In this document: positions 45,434 to 54,723 of the stretch, piece by piece
Position numbering within the stretch: the stretch's first letter is position 1
How the letters are laid out: every line of letters begins with the position of its first letter
Assembly (NCBI RefSeq): GCF_030685535.1
Contig: NZ_CP131599.1
Coordinates: 1,240,001 to 1,304,000 of the forward strand
From: Photobacterium leiognathi
GTDB lineage: Bacteria > Pseudomonadota > Gammaproteobacteria > Enterobacterales > Vibrionaceae
Reading direction: 5' to 3'
DNA length: 64,000 bases
Program-made: the position numbers and the translations under genes
Notes under the pieces: model-generated
Database searches by the model: none
What the model saw: only the letters and a program-made list of their open reading frames with translations
Told to the model about the DNA's origin: nothing

Positions 45434-46297
45434 ATGACGCAATGCAAATGGCGACCAATTAGACATCCTTTATTTCTTTCTTCTTTACTAATTGGCTTTA
45501 ACTTCATACCTGCGACAGCAACTGCAGACGAAATAGTAAATAACCCTCTCGATTACTCCAGTTCCAACACGTTACTACTACAGCAATACAAAGATAATTA
45601 CGTTCTACCTTTCTACTACACTCATAAACCAAACTATGCTGAATACCAGTCCGTGATCCCTGAAGACGGAAAGCTCAGCAAATATAACGTTAATTTCCAA
45701 ATCAGTTTGAAATACCGTTTGGCTTCTGGCGTGTTTAATCACAAAGATAAAGTGTATGTTGCTTATACTCAGCGTTCTAACTGGCAAGCTTATACGTCAT
45801 CAGCTTTCTTCCGTGATACAGAATACGAACCATCCATCTTCTGGACATTAGCAGAAGATGCAAACACAAATGCGTGGGGCTATGCTGGCACAACATTAGG
45901 TTTAGTCCACGAGTCTAATGGTCGAGGTGGCGAACAAGAAAGAAGCTGGAACCGCGCCTTTGCCGATTTTACCTTCCAACATGACAACTACACCCTAAGT
46001 ATTAAACCTTGGGTACGCTTAGATTTTGGTGCGAAGGATTACAATAAAGATATTACGAACTACATGGGCTATGGTCGCATCAGTATGAACTGGGCCGTTA
46101 ATGATAAAAACCTAGTGTCATTTACTGCTCGTAATGTAGTCGAAAGTGGTTTCTCACGTGGTTATGAACGTATTACATGGAGCTTCCCAATATACAAACG
46201 CCTACGTGGTTACATGATGTTAGAAAGTGGCTATGGCATTTCGATTTCTGATTACAATCATTATGACAATGCTGGCGGTATTGGTTTCTCTTTCTAA
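45434..46297 (+). CDS. pldA: Outer-membrane phospholipase A
   Basis: 287 residues with a signal peptide (ending TATA-D, near residue 31). The mature protein is a beta-barrel with the OMPLA catalytic motif HESNGRGGE...RSWNR: His-x-Ser, and an Asn twelve residues after the Ser, as in E. coli PldA (His142, Ser144, Asn156). The C-terminal residue is Phe, as in outer-membrane barrels. OMPLA removes phospholipids from the outer leaflet after damage and is activated by dimerisation. Single gene, terminator downstream. Confidence 0.95.
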   Translation: MTQCKWRPIRHPLFLSSLLIGFNFIPATATADEIVNNPLDYSSSNTLLLQQYKDNYVLPFYYTHKPNYAEYQSVIPEDGKLSKYNVNFQISLKYRLASGVFNHKDKVYVAYTQRSNWQAYTSSAFFRDTEYEPSIFWTLAEDANTNAWGYAGTTLGLVHESNGRGGEQERSWNRAFADFTFQHDNYTLSIKPWVRLDFGAKDYNKDITNYMGYGRISMNWAVNDKNLVSFTARNVVESGFSRGYERITWSFPIYKRLRGYMMLESGYGISISDYNHYDNAGGIGFSF

Positions 46298-46313
46298 ATT
46301 ATTAATAATTACA

Positions 46314-46353
46314 AAGTGCTACTCATAATATTTTTATAGTAGCACTTATTTTT
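46314..46353 (+). terminator. Terminator of pldA
   Basis: AAGTGCTACT (46314-46323) pairs with AGTAGCACTT (46338-46347), followed by ATTTTTA. Confidence 0.75.
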
Positions 46354-46495
46354 ATTTATTAGCCTACATTCCATTAACACATAATTCCCAAAAGAAATAC
46401 CTTAGACCCTATTTTATAAAATTAATACCAATAAATAGAATTAAGGAATACAACATCTTATAATATAAAATCCGATTTTTTATTGAACCTTTAAT

Positions 46496-47221
46496 ATGAA
46501 TGAAGATACATACTTGTCAGTATTAGCTCATATGTTGGATTCCTCTCCTTACCCTTCAGGACTTAAATCTAAAGAAGGCGTGTTTCTTTATGCTAATGAA
46601 GCGTATTGCAAATTAGTCAATGTACCGAATAATATTGCTGGATTAACAGATAGAGAGATACCGTGTGATACCGCTGCATTTAGTGATGTTTTCTTACAAC
46701 AAGATCAGTATGCCCTCTCACATAATAAAACTGTCGTCACTTTTGATGTCCATAATTATGCCCATGGTATTGATGCATATAGTTTTGTGAAACAACCTAT
46801 CATCATTAATGATCAGCCTTGGGGTATTCAATTTACAGCAAGTAAAATCAAAGACTGGCTTAGCATGTCTTCGCTTACAGAAGTACTTGCCGTGGATAAA
46901 AGTAAACTGTATTTCTCAACAGCCATACCTACTTCACCACAATTAACACCTTCACAAGAAGTTGTGTTGTTTTGGTTACTACGAGGCCGCCAAGTAAAGC
47001 AGATTGCCGAATTAATTTACCGCACACCGAAAGCGGTAGAAAAGCAAGTCTCTAATTTAATAGGTAAATTTTCTATCCATGGTGTGACTAACCGGGCAAG
47101 TTTAATTGAATATGCACGTTGTAATGGCTGGTTATCATTGATGCCGGAACAAGTGCTTCGAGCACCAGTATCGATGATGATAAATAATGATGAGGACATA
47201 CTGCCTCCATCTATCTACTAA
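46496..47221 (+). CDS. PAS-LuxR type transcriptional regulator
   Basis: 241 residues. An N-terminal PAS-like sensor (LAHMLDSSPYPSGLKSKEGV, FLYANEAYCKLVNVP, GLTDREIP) is joined to a C-terminal LuxR helix-turn-helix (LTPSQEVVLFWLLRGRQVKQ, then AKAVEKQVSN-like RTPKAVEKQVSNLIGKF, residues about 150-210). No receiver domain is present. Such proteins sense a small molecule, often in place of an autoinducer. Target genes are unknown. AT-rich upstream. Confidence 0.85.
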   Translation: MNEDTYLSVLAHMLDSSPYPSGLKSKEGVFLYANEAYCKLVNVPNNIAGLTDREIPCDTAAFSDVFLQQDQYALSHNKTVVTFDVHNYAHGIDAYSFVKQPIIINDQPWGIQFTASKIKDWLSMSSLTEVLAVDKSKLYFSTAIPTSPQLTPSQEVVLFWLLRGRQVKQIAELIYRTPKAVEKQVSNLIGKFSIHGVTNRASLIEYARCNGWLSLMPEQVLRAPVSMMINNDEDILPPSIY

Positions 47222-47369
47222 TAACAAAAAAGAGTAAGCCTTGAGCAACCAACAGACAAACTTACAATTATCTAAACAATAACTAACAAGCCATCTATTC
47301 AGCATTGTTATTTCGTTCTAAAATCCGGCCTTTCGAATAACTACCTTTATATAAGAGATCCCTTTTCTA

Positions 47370-47858
47370 ATGGAAAGACTATTTGAGCGAATGATGTACG
47401 CTTCGCGCTGGTTGATGGCCCCTATTTACTTTGGCTTAAGCTTTGTTCTTCTTGCCCTTTCAATTAAATTTTTTCAAGAAATTTTTGATCTAATTCCCGT
47501 CATTATCACGATGAAAAGCATGGATTTAGTGCTTATTATCCTATCACTGGTAGATATTGCACTGGTTGGTGGATTAGTCGTGATGGTGATGTTTTCGGGC
47601 TATGAAAACTTTGTCTCTCGCCTCGACCTCGATGATCATGACGATAAACTTGGCTGGCTAGGTAAGTTAGATGCAGGTTCATTAAAGAATAAAGTAGCGG
47701 CATCAATTGTCGCAATTTCTTCTATTCATCTATTGAAAATCTTCATGAACATCGAACATATCGATAATGGTAAGTTGCTTTGGTATTTACTGGTGCATAT
47801 CACTTTTGTTCTTTCTGCTTTTGCGATGGGCTACCTAGACAAAATTACGAAACATTAA
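47370..47858 (+). CDS. yqhA: UPF0114 (YqhA-like) membrane protein
   Basis: 162 residues with four membrane helices. It contains the family start [20 protein letters not shown] and the central [20 protein letters not shown], both characteristic of UPF0114 proteins, whose function is unknown. Also conserved is [20 protein letters not shown], a cytoplasmic loop. Single gene. Confidence 0.93.
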   Translation: MERLFERMMYASRWLMAPIYFGLSFVLLALSIKFFQEIFDLIPVIITMKSMDLVLIILSLVDIALVGGLVVMVMFSGYENFVSRLDLDDHDDKLGWLGKLDAGSLKNKVAASIVAISSIHLLKIFMNIEHIDNGKLLWYLLVHITFVLSAFAMGYLDKITKH

Positions 47859-48024
47859 TTTCATGAGAATACGCATGGACGCGTTATTCTTTTCTTGCAT
47901 TGCAAAATGAGTATTTTTGTTCGTAAATAAATCAAACCACAAGCTATTATCATCACCTAAAACATTCACAAACTGGTTCAATATTTGCTTTTTCTTATTT
48001 ATTTAGCATAAATGAGAAATTGTC

Positions 48025-48378
48025 ATGAAAATAATTCTATACCTTTTACTAACGTTATTCTCTTGCTCTAATCATGCTATTGATCTCATCAATAATAATG
48101 CAGTCATGAATAAAGACATTACTATTTATCGAACATTAAGCTGTTATACACTCTTAAACCTTAATAACATCTACGCGGGCATATGTGACAATGAAAAGGC
48201 TTATTCAAATATAATATCTCCTGAAAAATATATTAATAAATTTGATAACAACCAAGATCAACATTCAAATATCAAAATTCAATTTACTGAAGGTAAACAT
48301 TTTTATGTTAAGCCTTATATAAACCAAAAGACTTATGGCATCCAACTTTCTGTTCCACTGAAGTCTTTAAGCTATTAA
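48025..48378 (+). CDS. Small exported protein, unknown function
   Basis: 117 residues, AT-rich. A likely signal peptide (MKIILYLLLTLFSCSNHA) is followed by Asn/Ile-rich sequence with a few cysteines. I do not recognise a family. Ribosome site GAGAA lies upstream. Codon use is more AT-rich than the neighbours, suggesting a recent acquisition or relaxed selection. Confidence 0.55.
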   Translation: MKIILYLLLTLFSCSNHAIDLINNNAVMNKDITIYRTLSCYTLLNLNNIYAGICDNEKAYSNIISPEKYINKFDNNQDQHSNIKIQFTEGKHFYVKPYINQKTYGIQLSVPLKSLSY

Positions 48379-48453
48379 ACACAGCGACTCTCTTACCTTT
48401 AAACTTCGATATACGGTATGATACTCACAATTCCAATAAGTGAGTATTTCAGC

Positions 48454-50370
48454 ATGTATCATCAAACACTTAAAAAATATTTTGGCTTTGATTCACTCCG
48501 AACAGGCCAAGAAGAAGTGATCACTCGTGTTCTTGATGGACATTCAGCAGCTGCAATTTTTCCAACAGGTTCGGGAAAATCACTCTGCTATCAATTACAT
48601 ACCATTGAGCTGCCTCACTTAACACTGGTTATTTCTCCACTACTTGCACTAATGAAAGATCAGCTCGACTTTCTGGCATCCAAAGGTATTCCAGCGGCTT
48701 CCATTGACTCAAGCCAAACATGGCAACAGACTCAGCAAGTGATGCAACAGGTAAGAAGTGGTGAAATCAAAGTTTTGATGATCTCTGTTGAGCGTTTAAA
48801 AAACGAGCGTTTTAGACAATTTATTAGTCAAGTACCGATCTCACTACTTGTTGTCGATGAGGCACACTGTATCTCTGAATGGGGTCATAATTTTCGACCA
48901 GATTACCTTAAGCTGCCCCATTACCAACAGTCTTTGAATATCCCGCAGGTATTGCTATTAACCGCGACAGCAACGCCTGCGGTTATCAATGATATGCAAG
49001 AAAAATTCAATATTTCGAAAGACGATATTATTGTGACAGGTTTTTATCGCCATAATTTGGATCTAACGATTTTAGCTGCCCAAGATGACGAAAAACTCGA
49101 TGTATTACAACATCAGCTAACAGCGCAACCTAATGTTCCTTCAATCGTTTATGTCACTTTGCAACATACTGCAGAAGAGATCGCTGACACCCTCACTCGC
49201 AATCATATTCCTGCTCAAGCTTACCACGCAGGAATGGACGCAGAGCGTCGACAAAATATCCAGCAGCAATTTATGGCAGGTAGCATCAACTGCATCGTTG
49301 CTACGATTGCTTTTGGTATGGGGATCGACAAATCTGATATTCGCCAAGTAATTCACTTTGATCTGCCTAAATCTATCGAAAATTACAGTCAAGAGATTGG
49401 TCGAGCTGGACGTGATGGTAAAGAGTCCACCTGTACAGTGATAGCAAACAAATCAGGGTTGAATGTTTTACAAAACTTTATTTATGGTGATACCCCAGAT
49501 CGAAGCGCGATTGCTGCTGTTTTATCCGAAATCAAAGCACAATCGCAACAATGGGAAGTGATGAACAACCGCTTATCGAAAGATGCGAATATCCGTTTAT
49601 TGCCATTAAAAACACTATTAGTGTATTTAGAAATTCGCCATATTATCGAACCGTTATACACCTATTTCGCCGATTATCGATTCAAGTTAAATGTTAATCA
49701 ACAGGAAATAATCAATCGATTTAATGGTGAACGCCGTCACTTTGTTGAAGCGATTTTTGCTTGTTCATCAAAAGCTAAGATCTGGCACACTTTAGATATG
49801 GATGCTTTATGGCAAGGTTATCAAGCTGATCGCAAGCGTGTTGTTGCTGCAATTGATTACTTTAACGAACAAGGTTGGATAACGTTAGAAAGTAAACAAA
49901 TGACAGATGTTTATAAAATAACCAACCATCAGTTTGATATTGAACTGGAAAGCGAAGCGTTATATCAACTGTTCCAACAAAAAGAAAACAGTGAAATAAA
50001 ACGTATTGAAAGCATGGTTGATTTCTTTGAAAGTAAAACCTGTTTAAGTCATCAATTAGCGTATTACTTTGCCGATCATCATGCACCTGAGCAATGTGGT
50101 CATTGCTCTGTTTGTCGAGGAAAAAGCATCACATTGCCACCATTACCGACACTACCGGACGTTTCCGATCAGGTTTTAACCCAATGGTGCGATCAATTCA
50201 TTAATGCTTGTGATATTGCCCCTTCCGTTGCTGCTATTACGCGCTTTTTAAATGGTATGACAACACCATTAACCACAAAGATAAAAGCCAAGCAATTTGA
50301 TGGATTTGGTCAACTTGAAGCATACCCATTTGAACAAACCTATGCACATATTCAACGTCTATATGGTTAA
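48454..50370 (+). CDS. RecQ-family ATP-dependent DNA helicase
   Basis: 638 residues from ATG 48454. The SF2 motifs are Q-motif SLRTGQEEVITRVL, Walker A FPTGSGKS, DEAH in VVDEAHCISEWGH, and TATATPAV; the second RecA domain has STVYVT-like (SIVYVTLQ), AYHAGMDAERR and YSQEIGRAGRDG. A RecQ-type zinc-binding cysteine set is near the end (EQCGHCSVCRG). Unlike E. coli RecQ (609 residues), I see no clear HRDC domain. It is probably a second RecQ-like helicase rather than the main one (inference). Confidence 0.9.
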   Translation: MYHQTLKKYFGFDSLRTGQEEVITRVLDGHSAAAIFPTGSGKSLCYQLHTIELPHLTLVISPLLALMKDQLDFLASKGIPAASIDSSQTWQQTQQVMQQVRSGEIKVLMISVERLKNERFRQFISQVPISLLVVDEAHCISEWGHNFRPDYLKLPHYQQSLNIPQVLLLTATATPAVINDMQEKFNISKDDIIVTGFYRHNLDLTILAAQDDEKLDVLQHQLTAQPNVPSIVYVTLQHTAEEIADTLTRNHIPAQAYHAGMDAERRQNIQQQFMAGSINCIVATIAFGMGIDKSDIRQVIHFDLPKSIENYSQEIGRAGRDGKESTCTVIANKSGLNVLQNFIYGDTPDRSAIAAVLSEIKAQSQQWEVMNNRLSKDANIRLLPLKTLLVYLEIRHIIEPLYTYFADYRFKLNVNQQEIINRFNGERRHFVEAIFACSSKAKIWHTLDMDALWQGYQADRKRVVAAIDYFNEQGWITLESKQMTDVYKITNHQFDIELESEALYQLFQQKENSEIKRIESMVDFFESKTCLSHQLAYYFADHHAPEQCGHCSVCRGKSITLPPLPTLPDVSDQVLTQWCDQFINACDIAPSVAAITRFLNGMTTPLTTKIKAKQFDGFGQLEAYPFEQTYAHIQRLYG

Positions 50371-50485
50371 GTTTTGTAAATTTTCTGTTTATTAAGCAAT
50401 ATGAAACTCACTTTTCATTATTAATGAATAGCGATCTAAATCACAACGATTTAAAATAGACCCTTAACCTATGGGGATTAAAGTT

Positions 50486-50785
50486 ATGACTATTGAAAAA
50501 GAAGAATACCAAGTTTGTGAAGCATGTGGTGTATCAGGTGAACTAGGTTTTATCATCAAGGAAAACGATGATACTGCAGACGTTCAGATCTTTGCTCAAG
50601 GTAAAGATGCACTAGAAGTAGAATTAGCAAACTACCTTGCACTAGCAAAAGAAGTAAATGCTAACTACAAAGTTGAAACAACCCCAGTAGATGAAAATAG
50701 CACTGAATTAACAGCGCGTATTCAATTCGAATGCAGTGCTGAAAAGCTAATTTTCGAACTTCGTAGCCGCTCTCTAGCAAAATAA
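50486..50785 (+). CDS. YfcZ/YiiS-family protein
   Basis: 99 residues from ATG 50486, preceded by GGGGA at about eight bases; the frame is open from 50471. It has the DUF406 features: a CEACGVSGELGFIIKE Cys pair, a helical QGKDALEVELANYLALA and ending RIQFECSAEKLIFELRSR. Function is unknown; the family is widespread in Gammaproteobacteria. Confidence 0.9.
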   Translation: MTIEKEEYQVCEACGVSGELGFIIKENDDTADVQIFAQGKDALEVELANYLALAKEVNANYKVETTPVDENSTELTARIQFECSAEKLIFELRSRSLAK

Positions 50786-50808
50786 TTCATCGCAATTAGC
50801 TACGACTT

Positions 50809-50855
50809 AAGCCAGTGTAAGATACTCAAATAGAGGAGCGATGCTGGCTTTCTTT
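50809..50855 (+). terminator. Possible terminator after yfcZ-like gene
   Basis: AAGCCAG (50809-50815) pairs with CTGGCTT (50844-50850), followed by TCTTTT. The loop is long (28 bases), so this is a moderate call. Confidence 0.45.
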
Positions 50856-51163
50856 TATCCTTTTTTTGACATCGAAGAAGCTAATTTTTTCCACATCAAT
50901 CGCCCATTTGTTTCAATACTATTCTCGACCACACATTCTAATTTAACCCCATCAATGGCAATGATTGCACCAAGCGAATAAGCTTTATCTTCATAAAAAC
51001 ACAAACGCTGATTGGTTGCTTGCCCATCAAGATTAAACTCAATGCTTGGCTCTATTTCTGGTGTATTTGCAATGCTGTAAGTTTTCGCCTGTGTCGGTAG
51101 GCTTATGAACATCATCACTAAGCCACTTATTACGAAACTCTTAATAGAACGCCCGCTCATCAT
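50855..51163 (-). CDS. DUF1496 exported protein
   Basis: 102 residues from ATG 51163, chosen because GGAG stands six bases before it. A signal peptide (SFVISGLVMMFISLPTQA) is followed by a polar domain with the DUF1496 signature RLCFYEDKAYSLGAIIAIDG, then KLECVVEN. Two cysteines probably form a disulfide. Function is unknown. The IS1111-type element lies 58 bp upstream of its start. Confidence 0.82.
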   Translation of the reverse strand: MMSGRSIKSFVISGLVMMFISLPTQAKTYSIANTPEIEPSIEFNLDGQATNQRLCFYEDKAYSLGAIIAIDGVKLECVVENSIETNGRLMWKKLASSMSKKG

Positions 51164-51221
51164 CCCAAACTCCATTTAAATCCTTTATTTCTATAGGCGA
51201 CTATATATTGCAAATAATATG

Positions 51222-51447
51222 TATGGTCCGCCCCGTTATTGCAACTACAATATTAGTAATAACGGAGTTGTTGCGCTAATGTATTCGGAGTCAAAATTAG
51301 GCATATTAATGTCCTAGCTCCACGATGATATCCGCGCCAGATTATCCTTAAAAAGCGAAAAGCATTTATTGCTGTTTTTATTATCAGGTTATTAATCTGG
51401 CCGATTTACCGTTAATGTCATCACTTGCATTGTCGTTGCAAACTCGG
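51222..51447 (-). ncRNA. Candidate bridge/seek RNA of the IS1111-type element
   Basis: The long non-coding end of this element lies downstream of its transposase gene, as is usual in IS1111-type members of the IS110 family, where the guide RNA that selects target and donor DNA is encoded. On the minus strand two stem-loops are visible. CCAGATTA (51337-51344) pairs with TAATCTGG (51393-51400), with a long interior loop. CCGTTATT (51233-51240) pairs with AATAACGG (51258-51265). These are the kind of multi-loop structures expected; the guide loops cannot be assigned without covariation. Confidence 0.5.
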
Positions 51448-52473
51448 TTATGACTGCGATGCAGTCTTAAACGCTTGGCGGTGGTATAACACCGCCCAAG
51501 CTATTCTTGCTAATTTGTTAGCCAATGCGACAACAACCACATTGAATGGCTTACTGGCTCTTAAATCTACCAGCCATTGTCCGAAGACTTTACCCGTTGT
51601 CTCTAACCTTGATAATACAGCTCTTGCGCCATGAATGAATAATGTCCGGAGATGTTTATTTCCTCGTTTACTCACCCCAAGTAACTTTGTTTTACCTCCC
51701 GTAGAGTATTGTCGAGGCACTAACCCTAACCAAGCAGCCATATTCCTTCCATTTGAAAAGTTACTGGCGGCACTAACATCTGCCACACACAGGGTTGCTG
51801 TTAAATCACCGATGCCAGGCACAGTTTTTAATAACTTAGCCAATTCATGTTGCTCAGCTAGCTGTTTCAACTTCGTATCTTGTATTTTTATCTGCTCATT
51901 AAGATACAAATAATGTGCGTGAATTAAGCTTAATTCGTACATAAGACTTTGTGGAAGAGTTTGATATTTTTGGTCTGCTATCCACTGAAAAAGCATCTTC
52001 ATTTTCGCATGTCCTGTAGGCAAGCTCAGTCCAAACTCTAACAATATCGCTCCGATACGAGACATACAGGCTGTTCGCTCCTTAATAAAACCATCACGGA
52101 TACGATGAATGACAGCAATGACTTGTGCTTCTTCTGATTTAACAGCAACAAAGCGCATGGAAGGTCGACTTGCTGCTTCAGCGATAGCTGCAGCATCAAT
52201 GAAGTCATTTTTATTGCCTTTCACATAAGGTTTTACATACTGAGGAGGAATGAGTTGAACTTGATGCCCAAAATCAGCACATTTACGGGCTAACCAATGT
52301 GCACCACCACATGCTTCAAATGCGATAGTGGTGGTTTCTAAATTTGAGAGAAACTTTAGAAGTTGGCTTCGATTATATTTCTTACGTAGCACCTCTTTAC
52401 CTGCGTAATTGTGTGCGACAGCATGAAAGCAGTGTTTACCTAAATCGATACCTAAGATGTGGATAGTAGACAT
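51448..52473 (-). CDS. tnp: IS110/IS1111-family DEDD transposase
   Basis: 341 residues from ATG 52473, preceded by AGAGGTG. The RuvC-like DEDD domain starts HILGIDLGKHCFHAVAHNY with the first Asp, and has FEACGGAHWLAR (Glu) and NDFIDAAAIAEAA (Asp pair). The C-terminal IS116/IS110/IS902 domain (LLKTVPGIGDLTATLCVA, MAAWLGLVPRQYSTGGK, GVSKRGNKHLRTLFIHGAR) contains the serine region. The frame is intact, so the element may be active. Confidence 0.95.
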   Translation of the reverse strand: MSTIHILGIDLGKHCFHAVAHNYAGKEVLRKKYNRSQLLKFLSNLETTTIAFEACGGAHWLARKCADFGHQVQLIPPQYVKPYVKGNKNDFIDAAAIAEAASRPSMRFVAVKSEEAQVIAVIHRIRDGFIKERTACMSRIGAILLEFGLSLPTGHAKMKMLFQWIADQKYQTLPQSLMYELSLIHAHYLYLNEQIKIQDTKLKQLAEQHELAKLLKTVPGIGDLTATLCVADVSAASNFSNGRNMAAWLGLVPRQYSTGGKTKLLGVSKRGNKHLRTLFIHGARAVLSRLETTGKVFGQWLVDLRASKPFNVVVVALANKLARIAWAVLYHRQAFKTASQS

Positions 52474-52498
52474 ATGGTTCACCTCTTTGAAAGCCTAC

Positions 52499-52518
52499 CC
52501 TAAGCCTAACGGCTTAGG
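52499..52518 (-). other. Hairpin upstream of IS1111-type transposase gene
   Basis: CCTAAGCC (52499-52506) pairs with GGCTTAGG (52511-52518), loop TAAC. It may limit entry of outside transcripts or act in expression control (inference). Confidence 0.4.
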
Positions 52519-52576
52519 ATGAGGCGGACCATATAATTAAGCAACCAAAGTGGCTGCTTTCTCATTAGATCAAATA

Positions 52577-52981
52577 TTAGTATTCAATCGCACGTGGAAG
52601 TTCTTTCGCTTGTGCAATCCAATCCTCAACACTTTTCAGCACAGGTAATTGGCGTACTAATGATTTTTCTTCGTTCACCTCAGCCATTTTAGCGTGCAGG
52701 TTTTCTGCATTACGCTGTGCAAGCTCAGGAACAGTATCAACGCCAGAGAATTCAAGTAAGTCAGCGTATTGAGTGCTAATGCCTTTAACACGCGATAAAT
52801 CTGCACGGTTAATCCACTTTAATACTAACTTACCGCTGATACCTGTCGTTTCAGCAATTGCCTTACGACCAGCAGGTTTCTGACCTTTTTCTAATAATTG
52901 CTCCATAGTGTGCACGTCAGCGGCTTCTAATTTTTCTGCGTATACTTCACCAATACCTTCAATGGTCGCTAATTTAGTCAT
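52577..52981 (-). CDS. DUF4332 helix-hairpin-helix protein
   Basis: 134 residues. Two helix-hairpin-helix-like segments, IEGIGEVYAEKLEAADVHTM and VKGISTQYADLLEFSGVDTV, resemble the DNA-binding or nucleic-acid-binding motif of DUF4332 proteins. Function is unknown. GGAG six bases before ATG 52981 chooses that start over 52984. Adjacent to the IS element but intact. Confidence 0.85.
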   Translation of the reverse strand: MTKLATIEGIGEVYAEKLEAADVHTMEQLLEKGQKPAGRKAIAETTGISGKLVLKWINRADLSRVKGISTQYADLLEFSGVDTVPELAQRNAENLHAKMAEVNEEKSLVRQLPVLKSVEDWIAQAKELPRAIEY

Positions 52982-53091
52982 CATCTGCTCCTAATATTCG
53001 ATAATTTCTGTTCTACACGATAATAGACAACAAAAAATTTAAAAACGCGAAAAAATGGAAAAAATAATTTCACTCTCACTGAACAATAATA

Positions 53092-54501
53092 TTAATATGC
53101 GGTTTCGCTCACAAAGCCTTTGAAGATCGTTAAGAAAATGATCTTAAGATCTAAAAATAAACTCCAGTTCTGCATGTATCGAATATCGTATTGAATACGT
53201 TTTTCCATTTTATCAAGCGTATCTGTTTCACCACGATAACCACTTATCTGAGCTAAACCCGTAATGCCAGGTTTAATTTTGTTTCGAATCATATAGTTAT
53301 CAACAAGAATTCGATACTCTTCATTATGGGCAACCGCGTGTGGACGAGGACCCACAATCGACATGGCTCCCTGAAGCACATTAATGAACTGTGGCAATTC
53401 ATCTAAAGACGTACGGCGAATAAAAGCACCAAACTTTGTCACGCGAGGATCATTTTTTGTCGCTTGTTTCACAACATCACTATTTTCCATCACCTTCATC
53501 GAGCGGAACTTCCATACTTTGATCTTTCTTCCACCAAGACCATAACGATCTTGCTTGAACAAGATAGGACCTGGAGAGCTCATCTTCACACCAATAGCGA
53601 CTGCAATCAGCACAGGAGATATCAGTAATGTGATAATACTACCAATAACTACATCTTCTACTCGCTTAATAAAATCACCAATACCTTCAAACGGGCTCGC
53701 AAATACACTAAAGGTATCCACATTACCGACACGGTAGATCTGAGAAACATTGAGGTTATAAGTGTACAGATCTGGAACAATATAGGTATCAACGGTTGTA
53801 TCTGATAATTGATGAAGAAATAGGCGAATACGCTCTTTAGCAACCATTGGTAGTGCTACATACACGTCATCTACTTCACCTTGTTTAGCGACGTCGATTA
53901 AATCGCTAACTTTGCCACTAAATTTTGACTTCGTTAAATAGCTAAAACGCTCTTCTCCGCGATCATCGTAGTAATTAATCTCAAAGTTCGTATTTTTATA
54001 TTGTTCCAATAAGGCTTTTTCAATCGCTAAACCAGCTGTAGTCATACCGAGAATAGCAATCTTGCGTATTTTTCTACGACGACCTATATATTTCGTCATA
54101 TAGAAAACAATAATACGAGAGACCCAAATAATTAAGAATGACAGAACAAACCAAGATAGGCCGAAGCTATTCGTAAAACCATGCAGTTGAACATGATCGA
54201 TAAAAGCAAAGAATGTACTAATACTTAGCACTGCTATTTCAACTAACAAATAGTTTGCTAACAAACGTAATGACATACGCTTGAAATTTGCCCGGTTAAC
54301 CTTATCGTAAAAGCCAACATAGTGCCCACATGCAATAAAGGTAACGCTTACAAAAATACCGTAAAGTAAATCAAATGGTGAAGGTTCAAGCTCAAACAAG
54401 GCAAACACTAGAGTAAGTGAGAAATTTATAACTAAAAAGTCAAAAAATTTAATTATAAATGAATAGCCATCATCAGCTATTTCAAGAGCTTTTCTTTTCA
54501 T
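53092..54501 (-). CDS. Undecaprenyl-phosphate sugar phosphotransferase (WcaJ/WbaP type)
   Basis: 469 residues from ATG 54501. Four N-terminal membrane helices (IIKFFDFLVINFSLTLVF through FIIWVSRIIVFYM-like) are followed by a CoA-binding-like middle part and the catalytic bacterial sugar-transferase domain near the end: KMSSPGPILFKQDRYGLGGRK, WKFRSMKV, RRTSLDELPQFINVL, GPRPHAVAHNEEY and KPGITGLAQISG. It puts the first sugar phosphate on undecaprenyl phosphate for exopolysaccharide or capsule. No other polysaccharide genes are in the window, so it is an orphan or the end of a cluster. Confidence 0.93.
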   Translation of the reverse strand: MKRKALEIADDGYSFIIKFFDFLVINFSLTLVFALFELEPSPFDLLYGIFVSVTFIACGHYVGFYDKVNRANFKRMSLRLLANYLLVEIAVLSISTFFAFIDHVQLHGFTNSFGLSWFVLSFLIIWVSRIIVFYMTKYIGRRRKIRKIAILGMTTAGLAIEKALLEQYKNTNFEINYYDDRGEERFSYLTKSKFSGKVSDLIDVAKQGEVDDVYVALPMVAKERIRLFLHQLSDTTVDTYIVPDLYTYNLNVSQIYRVGNVDTFSVFASPFEGIGDFIKRVEDVVIGSIITLLISPVLIAVAIGVKMSSPGPILFKQDRYGLGGRKIKVWKFRSMKVMENSDVVKQATKNDPRVTKFGAFIRRTSLDELPQFINVLQGAMSIVGPRPHAVAHNEEYRILVDNYMIRNKIKPGITGLAQISGYRGETDTLDKMEKRIQYDIRYMQNWSLFLDLKIIFLTIFKGFVSETAY

Positions 54502-54675
54502 TAATACGCCTGCAAATAATTCCCATAAAGCATACACATAATATTGAAATTATGTGTAAACAAATATCATAATTAACAATGTGTCAATAATTTTAATGCT
54601 TATATGACGAAGATAATTATCACTAGTATATACATTATATTTCAAATAGCTGAATTCTATGTTCAATTTCATGTC

Positions 54676-54710
54676 AAAAAAAAAGCCCAGCATAGAATGC
54701 TGAGCTTTTT
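54676..54710 (-). terminator. Terminator of the pha operon
   Basis: AAAAGCCCAGCAT (54681-54693) pairs with ATGCTGAGCTTTT (54697-54709) with one mismatch; on the minus strand T9 follows. It is 14 bp past the phaC stop. Confidence 0.8.
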
Positions 54711-54723
54711 CGATAAGTATTAC

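Larger units (their letters stand above)
51222..52533 (-). mobile_element. IS1111-type insertion sequence (IS110 family)
   Basis: About 1.3 kb. Short inverted repeats TATGGTCCGCC (51222-51232) and its complement GGCGGACCATA (52523-52533) bound the element. IS1111-type elements have such subterminal repeats and often no target duplication, so the exact ends may be a few bp further out. One transposase gene and a non-coding 3' segment fill it. The upstream side is short, with a hairpin (CCTAAGCC/GGCTTAGG, 52499-52518) before the ribosome site. Confidence 0.9.
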
